Notes under the pieces: generated by a model | The model's input: the letters and a program-made list of their open reading frames with translations, nothing else | Told to the model about the DNA's origin: nothing | Databases searched by the model: none | DNA from: Pseudofrankia asymbiotica | GTDB lineage: Bacteria; Actinomycetota; Actinomycetes; Frankiales; Frankiaceae | Direction of reading: 5' to 3' | Assembly (NCBI RefSeq): GCF_001983105.1 | Contig: NZ_MOMC01000007.1 | Span: 112,055 to 121,031, forward strand | Length of the DNA: 8,977 nucleotides | Program-made: the position numbers and the translations under genes | Part shown: positions 1 through 5,546 of the stretch, in pieces | How positions within the stretch are numbered: position 1 is the stretch's first letter | Layout: each line of letters begins with the position of its first letter

Positions 1-555
1 CAGCCCCAGCCGGGCCGCCCGGCGCGCGGACGCCTTCACCGACCCGCCGACCCACAGCAGCTGCGCCGGGGCGCTGGCCGGCGGCGGCGTCACCCGCACC
101 GTCCGGCCGCGGTACTCGAACGGCTCGCCGGTCCAGGCGGCCAGGATCGCCGCCAGCGACTCGTCCAGGAGAGCCCCGCGCCGCGACCAGTCGAGCCCGG
201 CGTCCGCGTACTCCTCCGGCCGATAGCCGAGGCCCGCGACGGCGGTGAGCCGTCCCCGGCCGGCCAGGTCGAGCACCGCGAGCTGCTCGGCCAGCCGCAG
301 CGGGTCGGAGAGCGGCACCAGCAGCGCCTGGATGATGAGGTGGATCTTCCTGGTCGCCCCGAGGATGAGTCCCGCGTTCGTCAGCGGCGCCGGGCTCCAG
401 CCGTTGTCGGCGCCGTGGTGCTCCTCGAGGGAGACCATCGCGAACCCGTTCTCGTCGGCGAACCGGGCCATCTCGACGCCCGCCTGGTAGGACGCCGCGA
501 GTGCCCCCCGGTCGAGTCCCGGCACCGCGAAGTTGAACCGAAGTATGGACAGCAT
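1..555 (-). CDS. LLM-class flavin-dependent oxidoreductase (luciferase-like), C-terminus outside window
   Basis: The first 185 residues of a bacterial-luciferase-family (LLM) oxidoreductase are visible; the 3' end runs off the left edge. These TIM-barrel enzymes use FMN or F420 to oxidise or reduce organic substrates in the cytoplasm. Seen here: an N-terminal strand (LSILRFNFAVPG, residues 2-13), the family-typical EEHHG around residues 44-48, a helix with PLRLAEQLAVLDLAGRGRL (85-103), then GLGYRPEEYADAGLD (108-122) and LLWVGGS (167-172), all in the expected family order. The ATG at 555 is chosen because GAAGGG lies eight bases upstream on the minus strand (564-569). The gene is co-directional with the SDR gene at 866-1831 but separated from it by a repeat array and a leader hairpin. 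The substrate cannot be read from the sequence; a role in steroid or hydroxy-acid breakdown is inferred only from the neighbours. Confidence 0.9.
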   Translation of the reverse strand, partial: MLSILRFNFAVPGLDRGALAASYQAGVEMARFADENGFAMVSLEEHHGADNGWSPAPLTNAGLILGATRKIHLIIQALLVPLSDPLRLAEQLAVLDLAGRGRLTAVAGLGYRPEEYADAGLDWSRRGALLDESLAAILAAWTGEPFEYRGRTVRVTPPPASAPAQLLWVGGSVKASARRAARLGL

Positions 556-583
556 GGGCGCAGCCCTTCGTGAGAGGTGTGCC

Positions 584-600
584 GGTCAGGCTCCCTGACC
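584..600 (-). other. Perfect hairpin in the leader of the LLM oxidoreductase gene
   Basis: GGTCAG / CTGACC form a perfect 6-bp stem around a 5-base loop. It lies 15 bases upstream of the putative ribosome binding site (564-569) of the LLM gene. The surrounding bases (about 584-610) match the core of the 60-bp repeats further right (about 21 of 24 positions aligned by eye), so this looks like a decayed repeat copy that has become, or stayed, a perfect stem. A role in transcript stability or attenuation is inference. Confidence 0.45.
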
Positions 601-671
601 GAAGGCGCTTCCCCCGGAGACCGGCCCCATCCGATCTTCGGGGCCCTGGTGACCGATGACCAGCCATCAGC

Positions 672-874
672 CGCTCGGAGGTCCATCAAGCTCCCTGGCC
701 AAAGGTCGCGCGACGATGGCGGAGCCTCGCGCGCTCGGAGGTCCATCGGGAGCCCTGGCCGAAGGGTGCGCGACGATGGCGGAGCCTCGCGCGCTCGGAG
801 GTCCATCAGGAGCCCTGGCCGAAGGGTGCGCGACGATGGCGGAGCCTCGCGCGCTCGGAGGTCCATCAGGAGCC
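672..874. repeat. 60-bp tandem repeat array, about 3.4 clear copies
   Basis: Direct comparison shows exact 60-base periodicity. The copy at 721-780 differs from 781-840 at one base (748 versus 808). The partial copy 841-874 is identical to 781-814. The copy at 672-720 has seven differences over 49 bases. More decayed matches to the core CTCCCTG(G/A)CC continue leftwards near 642 and 591, so copies erode toward the LLM gene. The array fills the gap between the SDR stop and the LLM start, and the last partial copy contains the SDR's final codons and stop (866-874). Because 60 is a multiple of three, reading frames stay open through it on both strands, giving spurious ORFs. There are no unique spacers, so it is not a CRISPR array. 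Confidence 0.92.
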
Positions 875-1831
875 ATAGACGGGTTCGGCGGGGGGAGCGG
901 CGGCGAGCAGCTTGTCGACGGCAGGGCCGACGTCGGCCGGGTCCCAGCGGCCGCCGCGGTCGGCCGGCACGCCGTGGTGCCAGCCGGAGGCGACCGCGAT
1001 TCTGCCGCCCTCCACCTCGAACACCTGCCCGGTGACGTGCGCGGACAGCTCGCTGCCGAGCCACACCACGAGCGGCGCGATGTTCGCCGGGTCCATGGCG
1101 TCGAATCCGGATTCCGGCCGGTCCATCGTCGCGAACACGCCCTCGGTCATCCGGGTGCGCGCCGACGGCGCGATCGCGTTCGCCGTGACTCCGTAACGGG
1201 CGAGCTCGGTGGCCGCGGTCAGCGTGAGCGCGGCGATACCGGCCTTGGCCGCGCCGTAGTTGGCCTGCCCGACGCTTCCCTGCAGCCCGGCGCCGGAGCT
1301 CGTGTTGATGACCCGGGCGTCCGGGCGCCGCCCGGCCTTCGCCTCGTCGCGCCAGTGGGCGGCGGCGTGCCGAAGCGGCGCCGCGTGCCCCTTGAGGTGG
1401 ACGCGCACCACCGCGTCCCATTCCTGCTCGGTCATCGAGACGATCATCCGGTCGCGGACGAAGCCCGCGTTGTTCACCAGGACGTCCAGCCGGCCGAAGG
1501 CCGCGAGCGCGCTCGCCACCAGCGCCTTCGCGCCGTCCCAGTCGGCGACGTCGTCGGTGTTCGCGACGGCCTCGGCCCCGAGCGCCCTGATCTCCTCGAC
1601 GACGGTCCGCGCCACCGGTTCGCCGGCGGCCGCCCCGTCGCGGGCGACGCCGACGTCGTTGACGACGACCCGCGCGCCCTGACGGGCGAACTCCAGCGCG
1701 TGCTCGCGGCCGATGCCACGGCCGGCGCCGGTCACGATCACCACCCGGCCCGCGCAGATCCCGCTCTCACCCGCCCCGTCGCGGGTTCGCTCCGGCATCG
1801 CGCCCCGTCCGCCGCCTGCACCTGTGCTCAC
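866..1831 (-). CDS. SDR-family dehydrogenase, Rv3548c-like (steroid C/D-ring or side-chain degradation)
   Basis: A 321-residue NAD(P)-dependent short-chain dehydrogenase, probably oxidising a hydroxyacyl-CoA in beta-oxidation of a steroid-derived intermediate in the cytoplasm. Visible motifs: the Rossmann loop TGAGRGIG at 34-41, NNAG at 120-123, the catalytic Ser in NTSSG (about 179) and the Tyr-Lys pair of YGAAK (192/196). The segments RDRMI, HLKGHAAPLRHAAAHWR, SSGAGLQGSVGQANY and NAIAPSARTRMTE closely resemble Rv3548c of the M. tuberculosis KstR2 regulon, from memory of that family. The GTG at 1831 is chosen because GAAGGGG lies seven bases upstream (1839-1845 on the plus strand); an ATG at 1798 is the alternative. 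The first 28 residues are Gly/Arg-rich and precede the fold. The gene is divergent from ipdA and shares its KstR2-type operator. The stop codon lies in the last repeat copy. The exact substrate is unknown. Confidence 0.92.
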   Translation of the reverse strand: MSTGAGGGRGAMPERTRDGAGESGICAGRVVIVTGAGRGIGREHALEFARQGARVVVNDVGVARDGAAAGEPVARTVVEEIRALGAEAVANTDDVADWDGAKALVASALAAFGRLDVLVNNAGFVRDRMIVSMTEQEWDAVVRVHLKGHAAPLRHAAAHWRDEAKAGRRPDARVINTSSGAGLQGSVGQANYGAAKAGIAALTLTAATELARYGVTANAIAPSARTRMTEGVFATMDRPESGFDAMDPANIAPLVVWLGSELSAHVTGQVFEVEGGRIAVASGWHHGVPADRGGRWDPADVGPAVDKLLAAAPPAEPVYGS

Positions 1832-1894
1832 GTGGTCACCCCTTCGCTTCGTCGCGGGGCGCCCGCGAGGTTCTCGCGGCGGCCGTCGACGGCT

Positions 1895-1905
1895 GGTAAC
1901 TTACC
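1895..1905. promoter_or_regulatory. Perfect 11-bp palindrome next to the KstR2 box
   Basis: GGTAA-C-TTACC is a perfect inverted repeat with 5-base arms and one central base. It lies five bases left of the KstR2-type operator in the shared SDR/ipdA promoter region. Its sequence is unlike the CAAG/CTTG KstR2 half-sites, so it may bind a different regulator or overlap a promoter element; TTACCG (1901-1906) could be a weak -35 for ipdA. The identity of any binding protein is unknown. Confidence 0.4.
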
Positions 1906-1910
1906 GAACC

Positions 1911-1926
1911 AAGCAAGCGCTTGTGT
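1911..1926. promoter_or_regulatory. KstR2-type operator in the SDR/ipdA divergent promoter
   Basis: AAGCAAGCGCTTGTGT matches the known KstR2 motif (AnCAAGnnCTTGnT) at all fixed positions but the last, and contains the perfect palindrome CAAGCGCTTG (1914-1923). In mycobacteria and rhodococci KstR2 represses C/D-ring genes, including ipdA and ipdB, until the CoA thioester of the HIP intermediate accumulates. Here the box sits between the Rv3548c-like SDR and ipdA, so one repressor could control both directions. A possible -10 (GTAGAT or TAGATG, 1925-1931) overlaps its right end, which would suit repression. The kstR2 gene itself is not in the window. Confidence 0.82.
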
Positions 1927-2054
1927 AGATGTTCCGCGGGACCCGGCCGCGGCCGACGCGCCCCCTGGGCGCGGGCCCGTCCCGGCCACAGGCGGACACA
2001 GGCCCGCGCGCGGCCGCGGAGACGACGGCCGCGCAGACGACACAGGGACGGTTG

Positions 2055-2960
2055 ATGGGCGCGAAGCTGCTCACGATCTCCGACGCCGTAGCGGTGGTGG
2101 AGAACGGCATGACCATCGGCATCGGCGGCTGGGGGTCGCGCCGCAAGCCGATGGCCCTGGTCAGGGCGCTCGCCCGCGGCCCGGCCACCGACCTCACCGT
2201 CGTCACCTACGGCGGGCCGGACGTGGGGCTGCTCGCCGCCGCGGGCAAGATCCGCAAGCTGGTCAGCGGCTTCGTCTCGCTTGACTCGGTCCCGCTGGAG
2301 CCGCACTTCCGCGCCGCCCGCCAGCGCGGCGAGATCGAGTTCGCCGAGCTCGACGAGGGCATGCTGCAGTGGGGCCTGCTCGCCGCCGCGCACCGGCTGC
2401 CGTTCCTGCCGATCCGCGCCGGCCTCGGCTCCGACGTGCCGGCCACGTTCCCCGGCCTGCGCACCGTCACCTCGCCCTACGACGACGGGGAGGAGCTTCT
2501 CGCGATGCCGGCGCTGCCGCTCGACGTGGCGTTCGTGCACGCGAACCGGGCCGACGCCGCCGGCAACGCAGCCTTCCTCGGCCCGGACCCGTACTTCGAC
2601 GACCTGTTCTGCCTGGCCGCCCGGCACCGGGTGCTCTCGTGCGAGCGGGTCGTCGAGACCGCCGAGCTGACGAAGGAAGCACCGGTCCAGGCCCTGCGGA
2701 TCAACCGGATGATGGTCGACGCCGTGGTCGGGACGCCGAACGGCGCGCACTTCACCAGCTGCGTGCCCGACTACGACCGGGACGAGGCCTTCCAGCGGGT
2801 GTACGTGACCGCGGCCGGCGGCGACGGCTCGGGCTGGGCGGCGTTCCACGACCGTTACCTCGCGGGCGACGAGGCCGCCTACCAGGCCGCCGTCCGCGCG
2901 GACGGCGGCTCGGCCGGGCGCGCGGGTGACCGCGCGCGGGAGAAGGAGGGCGCGCGATGA
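2055..2960 (+). CDS. ipdA: IpdA, alpha subunit of steroid-ring-opening CoA-transferase-fold enzyme
   Basis: A 301-residue CoA-transferase-family protein. With IpdB it forms the enzyme that hydrolytically opens the last steroid ring of the CoA-bound C/D-ring intermediate during cholesterol degradation. Resemblance to mycobacterial IpdA spans the length: NGMTIGIGGWGSRRKPMA (17-34), VVTYGGPDVGLL (49-60), GFVSLDS (72-78), LDEGM (99-103), RLPFLPIRAGLGS (114-126), GNAAFLGPDPYFDDLF (170-185) and NRMMVDAVV. The Glu in LDEGM lies in the region where the functional glutamate of IpdA is described. The ATG at 2055 is preferred over an in-frame ATG at 1929 because the fold begins just after it, a GGGACGG-like site (2045-2051) lies upstream, and the extra 42 residues would be low-complexity Pro/Arg. 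The last ~20 residues are a charged tail. It overlaps ipdB by 4 bp and is probably KstR2-controlled. Confidence 0.95.
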   Translation: MGAKLLTISDAVAVVENGMTIGIGGWGSRRKPMALVRALARGPATDLTVVTYGGPDVGLLAAAGKIRKLVSGFVSLDSVPLEPHFRAARQRGEIEFAELDEGMLQWGLLAAAHRLPFLPIRAGLGSDVPATFPGLRTVTSPYDDGEELLAMPALPLDVAFVHANRADAAGNAAFLGPDPYFDDLFCLAARHRVLSCERVVETAELTKEAPVQALRINRMMVDAVVGTPNGAHFTSCVPDYDRDEAFQRVYVTAAGGDGSGWAAFHDRYLAGDEAAYQAAVRADGGSAGRAGDRAREKEGAR

Positions 2961-3808
2961 CCCAGCTCGACGCGACGGCGGCCGGCGCCACGGGGACCGC
3001 CGGTGCTACGGGGATGGCCGGCGCCCCGGGGACCGCGCCGCGTGCCGCCCGGCGGGCGGACGTCTGCGCGCTCGCGTGCGCGGAGGCGTTCCGCGACGCC
3101 GGCGAGATCCTGGCCAGCGCCTTCGGGACGGCGCCCGCGCTCGGCGTGCGCCTGGCCCGGCGCACCTTCGCGCCGGACCTGTTGCTCTCCGACGGAGAGG
3201 CGATGCTCATGGCCGACCCGCCGCCACTCGGCGCGGTCCCCGCCGGTGCCGTCGTCGAGGGCTGGCTGCCGTTCCGCTCGGTCTTCGACGTGGTCGCCTC
3301 CGGCCGGCGCCACGTCGTCATGATCCCGTCGCAGCTGGACGCCCACGGCAACATGAACATCTCCGCCGTCGGGCCGCACGGCCATCCCAGGGCCCAGCTC
3401 ATCGGCACCCGCGGCGCCCCGGGCAACACCGTCAACCACCGCACCAGCTACTGGGTTCCCCGGCATGGCCCCCGCGTGTTCGTCGAGCGCGTCGACGTCG
3501 TCTGCGGCGTCGGCTATGACCGGGCGGCTGCCGCCGGGCCGGCCGCGAGCCGCTTCCACGGCCTCGGCCGAGTCGTCACCGACCTGGCCGTGCTCGACTT
3601 CGCCGGTCCCGGCCACCGGCTGCGGCTGGCGTCGGTGCACCCCGGCGTCACCGTCGACGAGGTCGTCGCCGCCACCGGATTCCCGCTGGCGCTTCCCGAC
3701 GGCGGTCCGGGCGCCGTCCCGACGACCCCGGCGCCGACCCCGGCCGAGCTCGACCTCCTCGACGCGTTCGACCCGAAGGGCCTGCGCTTCCGGGAGGTGC
3801 CGGCATGA
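2957..3808 (+). CDS. ipdB: IpdB, beta subunit of steroid-ring-opening CoA-transferase-fold enzyme
   Basis: A 283-residue partner of IpdA. Family-typical segments: RADVCALACAEAFRDAGEIL (33-52), ARRTFAPDLLLSDGEAMLMADPP (67-89), EGWLPFRSVFDVVASGRRHVVM (101-122), GNMNISAVGP (131-140), TRGAPGNTVNHRTSYWV (151-167), VFVERVDVVCGVGYD (174-188), VLDFAGP and SVHPGVTVDEV (226-236). The start at 2957 forms an ATGA overlap with the ipdA stop and has a strong GAAGGAGGG (2942-2950) seven bases upstream. Residues 1-30 are an extra Ala/Gly/Thr-rich extension built from three six-residue repeats (GATGTA-like, residues 10-27), absent from the mycobacterial protein as I recall it. An internal ATG at 3014 is possible but lacks a comparable site. 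It ends in an ATGA overlap with ipdC, so equimolar IpdA/IpdB production by translational coupling is likely. Confidence 0.95.
   Translation: MTQLDATAAGATGTAGATGMAGAPGTAPRAARRADVCALACAEAFRDAGEILASAFGTAPALGVRLARRTFAPDLLLSDGEAMLMADPPPLGAVPAGAVVEGWLPFRSVFDVVASGRRHVVMIPSQLDAHGNMNISAVGPHGHPRAQLIGTRGAPGNTVNHRTSYWVPRHGPRVFVERVDVVCGVGYDRAAAAGPAASRFHGLGRVVTDLAVLDFAGPGHRLRLASVHPGVTVDEVVAATGFPLALPDGGPGAVPTTPAPTPAELDLLDAFDPKGLRFREVPA
2984..3037 (+). repeat. Three 18-bp tandem repeats in the 5' end of ipdB
   Basis: Units 2984-3001, 3002-3019 and 3020-3037 are variants of GGCGCCACGGGGACCGCC, with four differences in the second unit and two in the third. They are in frame and encode GATGTA, GATGMA and GAPGTA, giving a six-triplet Gly-X-Y-like run. 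This looks like slippage-driven expansion ahead of the folded part of IpdB. Confidence 0.85.
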
Positions 3809-4977
3809 CGGCCTCACCGGCCCTGCCGACTCCGCCAGCCCCGCCGGCCGATCCCAGGCTCCAGACGGCGTTCACCCGCCTGACCGGCGTGCGGTACCCG
3901 ATCGTGCAGACGGGGATGGGCTGGGTCTCCGGCGCGCGGCTGACCGCCGCGACCGCCGCCGCCGGGGGACTGGGCATCCTCGGCTCGGCGACGATGACCC
4001 TCGACGAGCTCGCCACCGCGATTCGCTCGGTGAAGGAGCGCACGGACGCGCCGTTCGGCGTGAACCTGCGCTCGGACGCGGAGGACGTCGAGGACCGGGT
4101 CGGCCTGATGATCAGAGAGGGGGTGCGGGTCGCGTCGTTCGCGCTCGCGCCACGCAAGGACCTCCTTCTCCGGCTGCGCGACGCCGGCATCGTGACGATG
4201 CCGTCCGTCGGCGCCCGCCGGCACGCGGAGAAGGTCGCCTCCTGGGGCGCCGACGCGGTGCTCGTCCAGGGCGGCGAGGGCGGTGGCCACACGGGCGCCG
4301 TCCCCACGTCGCTGCTCATCCCGCAGGTCGTCGACGCCGTCGGCATCCCGGTCGTCGCCGCCGGCGGCTACTTCGACGGGCGCGGCCTGGTCGCCGCCCT
4401 CGCGTACGGAGCGGCCGGCATCGGCATGGGCACCCGCTTCCTCCTGACCGCCGACAGCACCGTCGCCGACAACGTCAAAGCCCATTACCTCGCCGCCGGC
4501 CTCGACGGCACCGTCGTGACCACCCGTGTCGACGGCGTCCCGCACCGAGTGCTGCGCACTGCGCTCGTCGACGGGCTGACGGCGGCCAGCCCGCTCACCC
4601 GGCTGCCGCGCGCGGTCCGCAACGCGGCCGCGTTGCGCCGGCGCACCGGCGCCAGCTGGCGCGGGCTGCTGCGTGAGGGCCGGGCGCTGCGCGCCCACGG
4701 TGGCCTGTCCTGGAGCCAGGTCCTGATGAGCGCGAACACCCCGGTGCTGCTGCGCGCGTCGATGGTCGAGGGCCGCGACGACCTCGGCCTGATGACGTCC
4801 GGACAGGTGGCGGGCCTGATCGAGGACACCCCGACCGTGGCCGACCTGGTCGAGCGGATCATCGCCGAGGCCACGGGGGTGCTCGACCGCCTCGGCGGGG
4901 TGGGCCAGAGCCACGCCGCCGAGGCTTTGGCGGCGTCCGGAGGCGGCGCGCCAGCCGAGGACCGACTCGTCCCATGA
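3805..4977 (+). CDS. ipdC: IpdC-like nitronate-monooxygenase-family flavoprotein
   Basis: A 390-residue FMN-binding TIM-barrel protein of the nitronate monooxygenase / 2-nitropropane dioxygenase fold. In steroid degraders IpdC is required for a late C/D-ring step and lies beside ipdAB. Visible: YPIVQTGMGWVSGARLTAATAAAGGLGILGS (31-61, flavin-proximal N-terminal barrel), APFGVNL (82-88), the glycine-rich VLVQGGEGGGHTG (152-164) with His162 in the place of the family's active-site histidine, IPVVAAGGYFDGRG (181-194) and GIGMGTRFL (205-213), the FMN-phosphate region. The start forms an ATGA overlap with ipdB, with GGGAGGTG (3791-3798) upstream. The first ~20 residues are Pro/Ala-rich. The C-terminus (about 300-390) extends beyond the core barrel. 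The name rests on context plus fold, because this family is large and functionally mixed. Confidence 0.87.
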   Translation: MTASPALPTPPAPPADPRLQTAFTRLTGVRYPIVQTGMGWVSGARLTAATAAAGGLGILGSATMTLDELATAIRSVKERTDAPFGVNLRSDAEDVEDRVGLMIREGVRVASFALAPRKDLLLRLRDAGIVTMPSVGARRHAEKVASWGADAVLVQGGEGGGHTGAVPTSLLIPQVVDAVGIPVVAAGGYFDGRGLVAALAYGAAGIGMGTRFLLTADSTVADNVKAHYLAAGLDGTVVTTRVDGVPHRVLRTALVDGLTAASPLTRLPRAVRNAAALRRRTGASWRGLLREGRALRAHGGLSWSQVLMSANTPVLLRASMVEGRDDLGLMTSGQVAGLIEDTPTVADLVERIIAEATGVLDRLGGVGQSHAAEALAASGGGAPAEDRLVP

Positions 4978-5474
4978 CCACGGGGCCGCTGGTACTGACC
5001 GGGCCGGACGAGCTGCGGGCCTCGGCCGGCCGGACGGCCGGCCCTACCGACCCGTTGGTGATCGGCGCCGACCGGGTCGACGGGTTCGAGGCCGCCATCG
5101 GCGGCCCGCGGTCCGGCTCGGCGGCCGGCGTGCCTGGCGCGCCCGGGCCGCCGGGCACACCCGGACTGCCTGGGCGCCTCAGCCCGGATGCCGAGCGGCC
5201 GGTCCCGGAGCTGCTCCTGCTCTCGCTGGTGAACCATGCGCTGCCCAGGCTCGTCGACGTCCGCGGCTTCGCGATGGGTGTCAACTACGGCACGGGCCCG
5301 GTGCGCTTCCCGTCGGCGCTTCCCGTCGGCGGCGCCGTCCGCGGCGGGCTGGTCATTCTTGACGTGGCGGATGTCCCCGGCGGCCTCCAGGCCACCTACC
5401 GCGTCACCCTGACGGCCGAGACGACCGGCCAGCCCGTCTGCGTGGCCGACGCCCTCGCCCGCTACCTGGTGTGA
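4974..5474 (+). CDS. MaoC/NodN-like hotdog protein with collagen-like insert, hydratase active site not seen
   Basis: A 166-residue hotdog-fold protein. The C-terminal half is typical of MaoC-like enoyl-CoA hydratases: LLLSLVNHALPRLVDVRGFAMGVNYGTGPVRFPSALPVGG (81-120), then VADVPGGLQATYRVTLTAE (131-149) and PVCVADALARYL (154-165). The N-terminal part (PDELRASAG, DPLVIGADRVDGFEAAIGG) also aligns by eye to the family. The segment that normally follows, with the catalytic Asp and His (GDxxxIH-type) and a GxxAHG loop, is absent. Instead residues 52-69 are six Gly-X-Y triplets (GVP, GAP, GPP, GTP, GLP, GRL). It starts in an ATGA overlap with ipdC, so it belongs to the operon. It may be a non-catalytic partner subunit, as in heteromeric MaoC hydratases of steroid pathways, or a decayed gene. 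The frame is intact and codon use matches its neighbours. No specific function is assigned. Confidence 0.82.
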   Translation: MTTGPLVLTGPDELRASAGRTAGPTDPLVIGADRVDGFEAAIGGPRSGSAAGVPGAPGPPGTPGLPGRLSPDAERPVPELLLLSLVNHALPRLVDVRGFAMGVNYGTGPVRFPSALPVGGAVRGGLVILDVADVPGGLQATYRVTLTAETTGQPVCVADALARYLV

Positions 5475-5528
5475 GGGAGTCAGCCCCGACCGGGCTCGAC
5501 CAGGGCCACCAGGGCAGTTGGGTGCGGC

Positions 5529-5546
5529 CGGGCACGATGATGCCCG
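5529..5546 (+). terminator. Candidate terminator hairpin between convergent genes
   Basis: CGGGCA / TGCCCG pair in a 6-bp stem around the loop CGATGA. It lies 55 bases after the hotdog gene stop and directly beside the stop of the convergent methyltransferase gene (5547). There is no T-run on either side, so an intrinsic terminator is only plausible, as is common in very GC-rich actinobacteria. Confidence 0.35.

Noticed and set aside
672..874. CRISPR array or a repeat-coding gene
   Set aside because: The units abut without unique spacers and the period is a plain 60-bp tandem duplication. The open frames through it have no start with a convincing ribosome binding site.
1929..2054. Upstream ATG start of ipdA adding 42 residues
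   Set aside because: The extra stretch is Pro/Arg-rich, has no ribosome binding site, would begin at or before the likely transcription start, and the IpdA fold begins at 2055.
656..2284. Long plus-strand open frame (542 codons) through the repeats and opposite the SDR gene
   Set aside because: It is antisense to a clear SDR gene with all catalytic motifs, has no family resemblance, and stays open because of high GC and the 60-bp (multiple of three) repeat.
2879..3817. Minus-strand 312-codon open frame opposite ipdB
   Set aside because: Shadow of ipdB; no recognisable motifs.
3814..4914. Minus-strand 366-codon open frame opposite ipdC
   Set aside because: Shadow frame in GC-rich DNA; Arg/Gly/Ala-rich low-complexity translation, while the plus strand encodes a recognisable flavoprotein.
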